From: Apodemus sylvaticus
Taxonomy: Eukaryota > Chordata > Mammalia > Rodentia > Muridae
Length of the DNA stretch: 64,000 nucleotides
Assembly (NCBI RefSeq): GCF_947179515.1
Contig: NC_067481.1
Span: 7,943,570-8,007,569 of the forward strand
Reading direction: 5' to 3'
Made by a program: the position numbers and the translations under genes. This document shows, piece after piece, positions 41,915-52,450 of this stretch. The notes under the pieces were generated by a model that saw only the letters and a program-made list of their open reading frames with translations, did no database searches and was not told where the DNA came from. The number at the start of each line of letters is the position of its first letter. Positions within the stretch are counted from its first letter, which is position 1.

Positions 41915-42006
41915 TTTCCAGGAGTCGATTCTCTCCTTCCAGTACATAGGTCCAAGGTTGTCAAACTCAGGTCATCAACCTTTACCTGCTCAGCTGTCTC
42001 ACTGCC
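41915..42006 (-). mobile_element. tRNA-derived SINE fragment, antisense
   Basis: 'ggagtcgattctctccttcc', 'ctcaggtcatcaacctttac' and 'cagctgtctcactgcccc'. Confidence 0.65.
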
Positions 42007-42116
42007 CCACTGGTCTATAAATTTTGTTGTTTACTTAATATATATTTCTTGAGTGCTTCTTTTGTGTCAGGGCACTGGACTCTCTCGTTCAGTTATAATG
42101 CCACAAAGCCACTCTG

Positions 42117-42301
42117 TTGTTTTTTTTTTGTGATTTTGTTGTTGTTATTGTTGTTTTTGTTTTTCAAGACAGGGTTTCTCTGTATAGCCCTGGCTGTCCC
42201 GGAACTCACTCTGAAGACCAGGCTGGCCTCAAACTCAGAAATCTTCCCACCCCTGCCTCCCAAGTGCTGGGATTAAAGGCGTGTGCCACCACTGTCCAGC
42301 T
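42117..42301 (-). mobile_element. B1 SINE, antisense
   Basis: T/GTT-rich tail complement and near-consensus antisense B1 ending 'gtgccaccactgtccagctc'. Confidence 0.96.
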
Positions 42302-42309
42302 CCCCACTC

Positions 42310-42990
42310 AGGTTATAATGCAACAAAACCCTCTTGGAATCTTCAAGAGTCTCCAAACCTAGATGAACAAGTTACCAAAGAATCCTACCAATAAAGTTAA
42401 CAGGGAATGGAGATTGGTGTCTGGCAGGGAGGAGGATAAAGTGGAAACTTGTAGATTCTTTGGAAAGTTAGTTATATCAGATGATGTTTTGCTGAAGCAG
42501 ACGCAAGTGAAAGGATGTTTTGCTGAAGTAGACACATGAAAGGAATATAAATGTAAACACAGACAGTGGGAGCTCGAGCTTTGGTTTGCCTTGCTCCGCC
42601 TCCCTGGTCACTAGTCTTCACAGATGACATGCATGTGTTGGTTCATCTTACCATTACCTTGTTGAGCTTCGCTTGTGATGGCTTCATAGAGAGAAACTTG
42701 CCAAAGAACTTCTTGTGAGGTTCCTGTGGCTTCTTGTGGACTTGGGCAGGCTGGCGAGCCACGTGGTTTCTTCTGGATTGAACTGCCCTTGCTGTTTCAT
42801 GTGTGGTGTCTGCTGAGTAGACTAGACTATAGCTGCTGGTTCATGTGTGGTGTTTGCTGGTGGACTGGACTGAGAATAACAAAAATTGGAATCGTCCCAA
42901 AGAACTATTTCTAAACAGGCCCACTTCCCCCATATCCTAATAACCTTTCTTTTCCACTACCTCTGGTGGGTGGTGGGCTAGCAGGGAGGT
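42310..42990 (+). repeat. Rodent medium-reiteration repeat (RMER1-like)
   Basis: Contains two tandem copies of gatgttttgctgaag (about 42481 and 42514) and two of 'ttcatgtgtggtgt' with 'ctggactg' (about 42797-42870). I recognise it as a recurrent mouse sequence; the RMER1 name is from memory. Confidence 0.45.
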
Positions 42991-43294
42991 TGAACACTTA
43001 TTAAAATAGGCTGTGAAAAATAAATGCCTCCAGGAGTATGCTACTTGGTCCTTGGCTGGGGTGAGGGGGTTGCTTTGGTCAGGAATGGCAAGGAAGGCCT
43101 CTTGAAAGGGGGGTATGCAGGAGAATATTTAAGGCTGTGGGAGCTGTGTGTGCAAAGGCCTTGTGGCAGGAGGGAGCATGGGAAGGTGGGAGAGGGGACT
43201 GAAAGATGCTAGTGAGGCAGGAATGAAGAAAGCTGGACAAATGGCGTGAGGCAGAGTCAGGGTCTGGGTAGGGCCACACCTGTCATTGGCATCC
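42991..43294. other. No feature recognised
   Basis: G-rich spacer of about 300 bp. Confidence 0.4.
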
Positions 43295-43580
43295 TTACAT
43301 ATGTGTGTAGGTATGTGCAGGTACCATGTGCTCATGTGTGTACAGGCCTGAATTCAACCTTGAGTGATGTTCTTCTGTTTGGACAGGCTCTCCCACTAGC
43401 CTGGAATTCACTGCATAGGCTAGGCTGGCTAGCCAGAGAGTCAGTCCCAGGTGTCCTCCTGTCTCTGCCTCCCCAGTGCTGACACCACAATGTAAGTCAC
43501 CAAGTTCTGGGGAGCAGACCCAGTTCTTCAGTGCTTTCCAGGCAATCGCTTTCCCAACGGAGATGCCTCCCCAGCCCAGG
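43295..43580 (-). mobile_element. B4-class SINE, antisense
   Basis: 'tagcctggaattcactgcat', 'ctaggctggctagccagaga', 'gtcctcctgtctctgcctcc' and 'ggagatgcctccccagccc'. Confidence 0.7.
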
Positions 43581-43906
43581 AGAAAGTTGTAAGCTGAGAG
43601 ACAATTTGATTTGTCTTTTGTTTTGAAAAGCTCGCTCTTGCTTTGTGGAGAACGGACAGGCAGGTGGTGGAAGAGCCATTAGGGAGGCTACAGCGATGGC
43701 CCATGGAGGAGGCAGTGGAGGGAGGACGTTTACAGGAGGAGAAGCAATGGACCAGTCTGGATGGTATTTAGGAGCAAAACCATCAGGATTCAGCGACATT
43801 TAGGATGTGGAGGACAGAGTGGGAGGCAGGGCGGCCACCAATGATTCATGGCCCAAGATAAAGCTACTTCTGGAGCTGAGGGAGCAGAGGCCACACTGAG
43901 GGTGGC
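43581..43906. other. No feature recognised
   Basis: About 325 bp of purine-rich single-copy-looking sequence. Confidence 0.4.
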
Positions 43907-44028
43907 GTGTGCGTGCGTGTGTGTGCGAGTGTGTGCATGTGCGCATGCATGCGTGCGTGTGTGTGTGTGTGTGTGTGTGCGTGCGTGCGCGCGCGTGTGT
44001 GTGTGTGTGTGTGTGCGTGCGTGCGCGC

Positions 44029-44060
<32 letters not shown>

Positions 44061-44062
44061 AA
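43907..44062. repeat. (TG)n/(CG)n alternating tract, Z-DNA prone
   Basis: 150 bp of alternating pyrimidine-purine. Two separate GTGCGTGCGCGCG cores (about 43978-43995 and 44014-44028) lie between TG runs. Frames on both strands are artefacts. Confidence 0.97.
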
Positions 44063-44726
44063 GGTCTTTGATGCATTCAGGAGGAGAGACTGGGCATGTA
44101 GACTGCAGAGTCATGGCATATGCTGATGTGTTCTCATGTATGTCTCTGTACTCCACAGGGTAGAAATGAACAAAAGAGGAGAGAGAAAAGTGACCAGGGT
44201 AGATCTCCTATGCTCTCTTCTTCCTCCTAACTCTTCCTTAGGCTGCAATAGATGCTCCCTCAGTGATGTCTGAATAAATCAACGTCCATTCCACCTCCTA
44301 CAGATTCACATCAGTTTCCTCTCCAACGGGAGAATGTCTGTTTCCGGCTTATGATCCACACTCCTTTGCAGCAATACTAGGATTGCTTGCCAGGAGCAGA
44401 GGCCCCTTTCTGCCTACCAAAGGTACCGCTGGATCAGTGAGGAGGCAGAGTCTTTCCAGGATTGGGAACAATTATCCAGAGTTATCTCTTGGTCACAACA
44501 AGTCAATCTGGAGGTGAGAAGCTGGCGCCCAAAACCAACAATCTCTTTTGTTTGTGATCTGCAATCTGGGCACCCCATGCCCTCTTCATGTTCCCAGTCC
44601 CAGGCTGGGAATCCTCTTTTAAGATGACTCATTCATATGACTGTAAGTTGGGTCTGGCCATGGGCACACACCAACTAGAACATCATCGTGGAGACAGGGG
44701 TTAGGTACTGTGGCCTTTCCTTGGAG
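44063..44726. other. No feature recognised
   Basis: About 660 bp of single-copy-looking sequence before a solo LTR. Confidence 0.45.
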
Positions 44727-44732
44727 GAGGTT

Positions 44733-45235
44733 TGTTGAGGTTTTATCTTTTACTGTCTATTGGAATGCTAAGTTGGGACCTCAAGACCTGGAGTCTGCTC
44801 ACAGCCCCAGTAACCCTGCCCTCAAAGTTAATTCTGATTGGTGAATAAAGATGCTGACAGCCAATAGTTGAGCAGAAGCAGCATAGGTGGGGTTTAGGTT
44901 TTGAGGGCTTGGGATGAGAGGAGGACCACGAGGAGGAAGATGGTGCAGGAGAGGAGGAAGGAGAAGCAGCCATGGGTTAATGGTCAGGAGAGCATGGCCC
45001 TGAAGGCTGCCCAATTGGAGTCCAGGTGAAACGTGGTACATAGTGACTAATAACTCGGGGTTATCGATAGGAAAGTAGATTCTAATAGCATGGAGGTTAG
45101 GTACCTGCCCAGCTCTTGTGCTGCTTAAGGCTTATTAAAATATGAAGGTGGTGGGTGTGTGTTTTTTTATCTGGGAACTCACTAATCAAAGGCGGGTGGA
45201 AAGCACAGGCCAGTATTTAAATATTTAATACAACA
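44733..45235 (+). mobile_element. Solo LTR, ERVK-type rodent family
   Basis: TGTTGAGG...ATACAACA, 503 bp, flanked by exact 6-bp duplications gaggtt (44727-44732 and 45236-45241). It carries 'gccaatagttgagcagaagc' and a TTATTAAAATATG promoter-like word near 45131. Orientation is inferred from that word. No internal sequence remains. Confidence 0.88.
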
Positions 45236-45303
45236 GAGGTTTGAGACTCCCAACATCCAGCCATCTTCTTCTCCAGTCTCTCCCCACCACTCCCACATTC
45301 TAC

Positions 45304-45348
<45 letters not shown>
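45304..45348. repeat. (TG)n microsatellite
   Basis: About 22 uninterrupted TG units at the tail of an antisense SINE. Confidence 0.98.
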
Positions 45349-45349
<1 letters not shown>

Positions 45350-45597
45350 CATTATTTTCCTCAATGGATCCCTCTCTACCTTCCTTTTTTTGATACAGAG
45401 TCTCTTATTGACCCTGTAGCTTACTAATAGTCTCAACAGCTAATCAATGAGTCCAGGGATCCATCTGTCTCCGGCCCACCCCAGCACTGGGGTTATAGAC
45501 ACATCTTGGCTTTTCTGTGGGTGATGAGGATCCAGATTCAGGTCTTCATGCTTAGATAACAAGCACTTTTACTGACTGAGCCATCTCTGTAGCTCCT
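45349..45597 (-). mobile_element. B4-class SINE, antisense
   Basis: 'tgatacagagtctcttattg', 'ccagggatccatctgtctcc' and 'actgactgagccatctctgt'. Confidence 0.7.
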
Positions 45598-45619
45598 CTA
45601 TATTTTGTGGGTGGTGCCG

Positions 45620-45683
45620 AGGCTGGGGACTCAGGGCCTTGTGCACATTAAACAGGTGTTCTCCTGAGCTCTCTCCAGCTCCC
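45620..45683 (-). mobile_element. ID-type SINE, antisense
   Basis: 'gggactcagggccttgtgca' then 'ctgagctctctccagctccc' is the antisense ID/B4 head. Confidence 0.6.
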
Positions 45684-47044
45684 CTTTCTCTCATTACCCC
45701 TACAGCAGTCATCCGGGTGGTCCTACAGCCTCACTCCATCTTGCGAGCCTCCCCGCGCCTGGCTCCACATCCCGCCAGCCCCCTATTATTGGTTTATCCT
45801 CCTTCCCTGCAGGCACGTGTCTGCGTTCGCTATGATGTCTTCCCTGTGGATGTTTACCCAGACAGCAGTTATTTATTTAGCTGCCCATACCCTCCCTTCC
45901 TCTAGAAGAGATATACAGCAGACATAAAGAATGCATAAGATATAAGAAGGCCGACGTAAATGGAATGTTTGGTCAAAGAAGCGAGGAGATGAGGCAGAGC
46001 CAAGGCAGTACTGCAAATGCGCATGGTGGTGGGACGGACGCCGAGGCGGGCTTGGCTCTCTTTTCCAATAATGAAGGTGACTGGGTCACACAGCGTGGTT
46101 CACAGAGTCCAGAAGATGAAAAGGGCCAGAGTTAGAACCCAACTGGAGAAGTGAACATTGAAGAGCTCTAGACCAGAGGAAATGGAGCAAACACCACTTC
46201 CTTCCTCTCTCCAACCACTGGCTCTCTATCCGAGCTCATTGCGCCTCTAGTGGCAAAGGCTAGAAACATCTGTGCTGTTTTAATGTCAAGTCTGGAACAG
46301 TGGTAGTGGCACCCAGAGGGTAGAGGCTCCCTACAGAGTCACAGATGGCCCCCAATAACATAGTTAACTCCAAATGTCATGAGCGCCCTGATGGACAGGG
46401 GCCACTCTACCCTCTCTTTGGGCTGGAGACATGGTACAGCCTTTAGCATAAGCCAGTTAGGTCAAGTGTAAGTAAGCTCCGTTGGAAGAGTTGCGCATGC
46501 TCAGTCAGGGGCCAAGTCTCTGTCTCTGCGATTCTTGTCTGGGAGGGATAGAAAGGCCAGGCCTTGGTCTCCACCCAGTATCATGTGTCCCAGCCCAGCT
46601 TGAGTCTACAGAGCAGGCAGGAGTGTCCATTGCCTTAGTAGTTTGCTGGAATGGCTCAGTTACAGACCCTGGGAAATTTGGGGAGGTAAGAAGAGTTGGG
46701 GTTCATGCAGAAGGCTGGAGAGGGGGCCCCCGTCTAATCTCCACATATTTCTTAGCATCAAAGTTAAGCACATTCTTTCTCCCTAGTAAAAATGTCTTCC
46801 TCTTTCACTTAAGAAAAAATCAAGTGATCCATAGAGAGAGCCCAGAATCCACAGGGAGCCCCCAGATACCAGTCATGTCCCCAGTCTGTGATGCGTCACG
46901 ATGTGTGCCCTTTCTCGTGAATTGATTGACATGAAGCCCCCACCCCTGCTGGGCCAGTCACAGGGTCAGATCCTGAAAACATCTTCCTCTTTTCCTTTGC
47001 AGTGCCCTGCAATTTTGGTGGTTCTTCATAGCAGAAGTCATCTA
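45684..47044. other. 1.36 kb with no recognised feature
   Basis: Single-copy-looking. A 147-codon plus-strand frame (46482-46925) has no recognisable domain; a short SINE-like stretch may lie near 46418-46470. Confidence 0.5.
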
Positions 47045-47231
47045 TGAGCTGGAGAGATGACTCAGTGGTTAAGAGCACCGACTGATCTTCCCAAGGTTCT
47101 GAGTTCAATTCCCAGCAACCACATGATGGCTCACAACCATCTGTAATGGGATCTGATGCCCTCTTCTGGGATGTTTGAAGAAAGCAACATTGTACTCACA
47201 TAAAATAAGTAAATAAATCTTTTTTTAAAAA
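47045..47231 (+). mobile_element. B2 SINE
   Basis: 'gagctggagagatgactcag' head to 'taagtaaataaatctttttt' tail. Confidence 0.96.
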
Positions 47232-47271
47232 GGCATGTATATGTGGGACTGTATTTGTCTCTTCCCCACAT

Positions 47272-47418
47272 TCTTGAGACAATGTCTCACTGTGTAGCAC
47301 ACTGACTGGTCTGGAACTCACTATGTAGACCAGGCTGGCCTGGAACTCACAGAGATCCACCTGCCTCTTGTCTTTCTGGGTATTGTGATAAATGGCATGC
47401 ACCACCACACTCGCCCAT
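47272..47418 (-). mobile_element. B1-like SINE, antisense
   Basis: 'cttgagacaatgtctcactg', 'gtagaccaggctggcctgga' and 'gcatgcaccaccacactcgc'. Confidence 0.85.
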
Positions 47419-47429
47419 CCCTGTCTTTC

Positions 47430-47790
47430 AGATCTGGGTTCTGTGACCACTAAACCAGCAGAATCTTGTTCATCTTCTAAGCTAAGAACTCAGCCGCCAT
47501 ATTGTAAGGAAGTGAAGAGCCAGTGTGGGTGCTCTGGCTGCTGGCCCGCGCTGAGCTCAGACGGTAGCCGGATGATAGCTGCCAGAAGGAAATGAGAATG
47601 CTTTCAGATGCCTCCAAGGCTCTCCCCTGGTTGAGCCGTTCTAGCCACTGCCATGTGGGTCGGAGATGAGCTTTCTTCCCAGGCCTGGCCCACACTGGAG
47701 ACTCAGGAGGCCTACAAATGAGTGCTGCTGCTTAAGCTCCCGGTTTAAGGTGCTTTGTAATGAAGCCATAGGTAACTGAAACACGCTCCT
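47430..47790 (+). repeat. Ancient MaLR/MLT-like LTR remnant
   Basis: 'ccactgccatgtgggtcgga' and the terminal 'tttaaggtgctttgtaatga' then 'ggtaactgaaacac' follow an old mammalian LTR 3' end. Weak. Confidence 0.4.
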
Positions 47791-48071
47791 CCACCGTCCC
47801 TCCTCCTAGTCAGTCAATAAATACATTTTAGCACCCGTCACGAGCCCGCCACAGCTCTACATGCTAGGAATAGATTGTTGAAAAGGCAGACAGGAATCCT
47901 CGCGGAGCTTGTGAGCTAGTGACGGGGACAGACTAGTGGGAGGTGTAAATAACACACTGGTGGTAAGAGTGCTCAGAAGAAAAGCAATGGCACAGAGAAT
48001 AGGAAGGTTATAAACAGGGTAGCAGAGGGGGGCCTCTCCCAGCAGGTGGCGCTCCAGAGAGTTGAAGAAAT
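47791..48071. other. No feature recognised
   Basis: Short single-copy-looking interval. Confidence 0.4.
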
Positions 48072-48240
48072 GGTCTTCCAGTTGGCTCAGTGGGTGCTTG
48101 CTGCTAAGCTTGGGGACCTGAGTTCGATACCAAGGTTCTACCGGGTAAAGGAGAGAACTCTCTGACCTATCCACATATGCCTTGGCATGCACTTCTATGC
48201 ATATATACATACAATAAAATAAAAATAAATATAATAAAGC
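48072..48240 (+). mobile_element. tRNA-derived SINE (B3A/B4 type)
   Basis: 'tcttccagttggctcagtgg', 'ggggacctgagttcgatacc' and an ATAAAATAAAAATAAATA tail. Confidence 0.75.
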
Positions 48241-48263
48241 GTTTCTTAACAAAGCTATATGGA

Positions 48264-48445
48264 GGGGCTCCGATTGCAGCTCAGTTGGAAGGATGCTTGC
48301 CTCCTGTGTACAGAATCCAAGGCTGGGTCCTGAGCACCTCTCAGCTGGGGGTTGTGGGACTTGTCTGCAAGCCCAGAATTCAGGAGGCAGAGGCAGGAGG
48401 ATCTGACGTTCAAGGTCACCTCAAGTAGATAAGGGGTTTGAGGGT
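48264..48445 (+). mobile_element. B4 SINE (ID-B1 fusion)
   Basis: ID-like head 'gattgcagctcagttggaag', then B1-like right half 'aattcaggaggcagaggcag'. The following TATAG tract begins where its tail would be. Confidence 0.75.
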
Positions 48446-48473
48446 AACCTAGGTTATAGATTGTACCTAATAA

Positions 48474-49096
48474 TTATAGTATAGTATAGTTAGTATAATA
48501 TAGTATAGTTAGTATAGAATAGTATGGTTAGTATAGTATAGTGAGTATCATATAGTTAGTATAATTAGTATAGTGTAGTTTAGTTAATATAGTATAGTAG
48601 GGTTAATATAGTATAGCTAGTATAGTTAGTATAGTATAGCTAGTGTAGTTAGTATAGTATATTTAGTATAGTATAGTATATTTAGTATAGTATAATATAG
48701 TTAGTATAGTATAGCTAGTGTAGTTAGTATAGTATATTTAGTATAGTATAGTATATTTAGTATAGTATAATATAGTTAGTATAGTATACTTAGTAAAGGA
48801 TATTTAGTAGAGTATAGTTAGTAGAGTATAGTTAGTATAGTATAGTATAATTAGTATAGTTAGTATAGTATAATTAGTATAGTTAGTATACTATAGTTAG
48901 TATAGTATAGTATAGTTAGTATAGTATAGTTATCATAGTATAGTTACCATAGTATAGTTATCATAGTATAGTTACCATAGTATAGTTGGTATAGTATAGT
49001 ATAGTATAGTATAGTATAGTATAGTATAGTTAGCATAGTATAGTTAGCATAGTATAGTATAGTATAGTATAGTATAGTTAGTATAGTATAATATTA
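48474..49096. repeat. (TATAG)n/(TTAG)n tract, about 620 bp
   Basis: Built from TATAG pentamers interrupted by TTAG tetramers, giving dominant 14-bp (TATAGTATAGTTAG) and 9-bp periods, with TTATCATAG variants at about 48928-48975. Confidence 0.97.
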
Positions 49097-49849
49097 GGTC
49101 CTATAGTCACCAGATCAAGACTGGCCTAGTGACTCTGCCACTCACACAGAATTCTCACACCAGTGTAGCCCCTCCCACACTGGACCAGTTGACCAGTGTG
49201 ACCAGTGACTGATAGAAGTCATGCCATTGCAGAGATTAGATTGTAAAAGACAACACCTTCTGTGGGGTTACACACTTGTGATCCTAGCCTTCAGGGGGTT
49301 GAGCCAGGAGGGTTATGGGTTCAAGGCCAGTCTGGGCTACAAGGTCAGTCAAGTGTGTGTAACACCTCCTCAGAACAATAGCGGCCGTAGACAGAAGCTG
49401 TCATCTCATTTGGCATGTGTGTTTAGACTCCTTGCTGCCAGGATGTCCGACCCTATCTCTGGAGAGGACTCTGTGGGTAGAAACAGCAGAAGCTTCCAGC
49501 CAATAGCTTCACAAGTGGGCTTCTTTCTTTTTTGTGGGGGATGGGGAGGAATCTGATGCTTTGGCCCCAGTCCAGCCTAGCTGAAGCTTCTAAAGCTTCA
49601 CAGAAGACAGATATGGACCAGGGACACCTAGCTGGGCCCTTCCTGGATCCCTGGCCCTCAAAAACAGTGTGAAATCATCAGTGTCACTTGGGTCACTTGT
49701 GACACAGCATCAGATAGCTGATACACATCCAAATTAAATGTCCACGTGGCAATGTCGGATGGGTGCAGGGAAGCACTTGAGGCCGCCATATAAAAGTTCA
49801 AGTCTGTGTAAGATGGTGTCAGAATGCTACCTGCTGCCGTGATTACGCC
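49097..49849. other. Mostly unassigned; B1-like SINE at 49258-49370
   Basis: 'ggggttacacacttgtgatc' then 'gggttcaaggccagtctggg' suggests a sense B1-like SINE. The rest shows no recognised feature. Confidence 0.45.
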
Positions 49850-50645
49850 TTTAAAAATATTTTTCTTGATTCTTTGAGAATCTAACACACGCATACAATA
49901 TAACTTGATCTTATTCGCTCCCGATTCCTCCCTCTAACTCTTCTTGGATAACTGCCCCCCCTCCATGTCCTCTTCCCAATTTGGGGTCCTCTTTTTCATT
50001 ATTATTTATTTATGGCCCACTGAGTCCAGTTAGTGGTGCCCATATACGCACGGGTGTCTGGCCCACGGCTTGGAATATGACCAATTTACCAGGGACCATG
50101 CCCCAGAAGAGAACTGACTCACCCTCCCCTGGAAACCTTCATCTAGTAACTGCTCCTCAACTTGGGGTGAATTCATCACTGCTAGAATGTTGACTGGTTT
50201 GCTCTTACACAGGTCTTGTGCAGGCAACCACAGATGCTGTGAGTTCATGAATTTGATGGTCTTGTCACTGGAGAGGACTTTGTCTCACCTGAGTCCTCCC
50301 TGACCTACATCTCACCTGAGAGTCCTCCCTGGCTCGTGTCTCACCTGAGAGTCTTCCCTGGCCTCTGTTTCTTACAATCTTTTCCTCCTCTCCTCCTCTA
50401 TGTTCCCTGAGTCTCAGGGGAGGGTTATGATATATATGTCTCACCTATGACTGAGCACTCCATAGGTACATGTTCTCTGTGCATGGACCAGTTATGAATA
50501 TAACTATTAACCACAGTCCACTCCACAAGCACCCTGAGAGCTACACTAATCTATGGACGCAGAGATACAAATTTAGAAGGCAGTTTGATTCAATGTCCAT
50601 TTAGCAAAATAACGGCAATGGATTTACCCCATGACCATGAATGAT
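49850..50645 (-). mobile_element. Rodent L1 3' UTR (Lx-type), antisense
   Basis: 'tttatggcccactgagtcca', 'gaatatgaccaatttaccag', 'cagatgctgtgagttcatga', 'atgactgagcactccatagg' and 'ggcagtttgattcaatgtcc' are in antisense order. Contains a local 29-bp triplication at 50283-50367. Confidence 0.75.
50283..50367. repeat. Three-copy tandem repeat, 27-29 bp unit
   Basis: Three units each start TCTCACCTGAG and contain CCTCCCTG or CTTCCCTG. Confidence 0.9.
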
Positions 50646-50652
50646 ATTCTTT

Positions 50653-50820
50653 TTTTAAGATGCATTTATTTATTTTACGTATGAGTACTCTATTTGCATG
50701 TATATCTGCATGCCAGAAGAGAGTATCAATCCCAGTATAGATGGTTGTGAGACACCATGTGGTTGCTGGGATTGAACTCAGGATGAACAGACAGTGCTCT
50801 TATCTCCAGCCCCCTGACTA
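50653..50820 (-). mobile_element. B2 SINE, antisense
   Basis: Diverged, with small deletions. atattcttt duplications lie at 50644-50652 and 50821-50829. Confidence 0.88.
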
Positions 50821-50829
50821 ATATTCTTT

Positions 50830-51429
50830 GTGTGGAGATGAGCCCTGCTTCCCAGCTCCCTCTTCTGAGCTCCACAGCACTCTTCCTTGTCCCATGGTGG
50901 CTTTGCTTAGTCCATGTTTCTCCCACTGGGTCCTGCGGTGACTTGGTCTTTTCTGGATCTGCTTCTGACCCTGGCACAGACCATAGGCACTTAATAATTA
51001 ATCGACTTTGGAAAGCAGGAGTGTATCTCGAGCCCTGTGGGTAGAAAAGAACTCTACTGTTTCCCAACTCCATGTTGGGTTTGCTATACTCCCGGCTCCC
51101 TTCTTTGGAGTAGAGCCTCCCAGAGTGTCACCATCTATGACTTTTAATCGTACCTGGATGCTGTCTTCCTCTGTACCACTGAGTGTCTGCCAGCTGTGTC
51201 CTGAGGGGCTGCAGCCTCTTTGCCTGGCTGGAGGGACCCTGGCGAGCTCCATGCCTCCTTCATTCTCTCTTCTTGGGCCTCCTCCAAGGCAGCAAGCTGG
51301 AAGGACCTATACCTGGCATCTCCAGGCAGAGCCCTCAGCCAAGAGCATGCGGGATTGTTGTCTACCCTGGACAACAGGGTAGTGTTTCAAATCGGTGTTG
51401 TTAAGAGTTTGCCTGAGTTTGTGGTCGAT
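50830..51429. other. Mostly unassigned; MIR-like core at 50935-51000
   Basis: 'tctgaccctggcacagacca' then 'taggcacttaataattaa' resembles a MIR core. A 124-codon plus frame (51008-51382) and overlapping minus frames have no recognised domain. Confidence 0.45.
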
Positions 51430-51865
51430 TGATCTTGTACACGGAGCCACTGTTGAGTTCATGTGTGCAGTGGTCCTGTCTTGTCCAGCAAATATCATTT
51501 CGCTGTAGACACCCATTACCCTCACTCACCCCCCCCCCAACTCTTACAATCTTCCCTCTTTTGAGACAATCTCTGAACCTTCAGGAGAGGGATGATGGAG
51601 ATGTACCATTTAGAGCTGAGGTTGGATGGGCAAAGATTTCACGGAGTCCCTAAGAGGCTAAGTATGTTCCAGTAGATGGTCCTGCATCTGTGCATATACA
51701 GGTAGCACTAACTGGCCACGGTGGGTTTTAGGAAGAGCAACATGACTCTGGGAGGGAAAAGTGGTGGAGGGGACATTGGAGGGATTGGAGGGAAGGGGTT
51801 GGGGAGAGTATTTGATCAAAATGCATTCTATGCATGTGTGAAATTCTCTTTAAGCTGTGCCACCT
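51430..51865. mobile_element. Rodent L1 3' end with apparent 5' inversion
   Basis: 51430-51625 is antisense L1 3' UTR ('gttgagttcatgtgtgcagt', 'caactcttacaatcttccct'). 51640-51865 is the sense L1 terminus ('ggtagcactaactggccacg', 'tgatcaaaatgcattctatg', 'gtgaaattct'). The inverted part belongs upstream of the sense part, the signature of twin priming. Confidence 0.65.
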
Positions 51866-52114
51866 GCTTCAGTGATGGGTTTGTTAAGAGTTTCCCACTC
51901 TCCTCGTCTTTCTCCCTGGGCTGACTTCATGCCCCTGCCCCAGCTTCCTTGGAACTCCCTTTGCGAGGTAAAACAAGCAGCTCAAGTTCAAATCTTCCTC
52001 TCAGGGGCTGCTTTTTGCGAAGCCTGCGCATGACCACAATGAGGCAGAATTTGTTTGGATAATTGGAGAAGCAAGGTGCTCTTCAGCTCATAGGACTGCC
52101 CAAGGCAGGGCTGG
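51866..52114. other. Single-copy-looking sequence, nothing recognised
   Basis: Includes 'atgaccacaatgaggcagaa' and 'tttggataattggagaagc', a short AT-rich patch that could be regulatory. Confidence 0.35.
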
Positions 52115-52450
52115 CCCTCAAGAACCGGACACGGGGATGGGGCCAAGTCCAAAGCTCAGAGTGTGGGGGTGGGGCCGAGTCCTAAGCACAGAGTGTCGGG
52201 GTGGGGCTGAGTCGCGCTGCGTGAGCTGAGCCAATCAGCAGGTATTCCAAAGCTGGACCCAAGTTTGAGCCTGTCCAGGCAGTGTGGTCTCTGGTCAGGC
52301 AGCTCTTTAGCTTGGACTTAGGCTAGCTCTCTCTCTCTTCCTCCCCACCCCCACCCCCCAGCCCCCGGCTTGGAAAGGGAAAGAAGGTCAGGAGAGACGT
52401 GGATTGCCCACCGTGCAGCCCGCGGTTGGCTGGCACCGCAGGGAGAAGCT
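52115..52450. promoter_or_regulatory. GC-rich promoter-like patch
   Basis: Two and a half tandem copies of a 32-33 bp unit (52133-52214) each carry ggggtgggg, followed by a CCAAT box in 'gagccaatcagcagg' (about 52230-52240), CpGs in 'gagtcgcgctgcgtg', and a downstream pyrimidine tract. No TATA box. Whether it initiates transcription is unknown. Confidence 0.35.

Noticed and set aside
42040..42340. Long imperfect duplication (ttataatgc(c/a)acaaa) around the 42.1-kb B1
   Set aside because: The copies do not abut the B1 ends, so they are not its target duplication; probably older similarity or chance.
43907..44062. CRISPR-like or satellite array
   Set aside because: Simple dinucleotide alternation without unique spacers; a microsatellite.
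51008..51525. 124-codon plus and 72-76-codon minus frames as coding exons
   Set aside because: Overlapping frames on both strands, partly in L1 sequence, with no domain.
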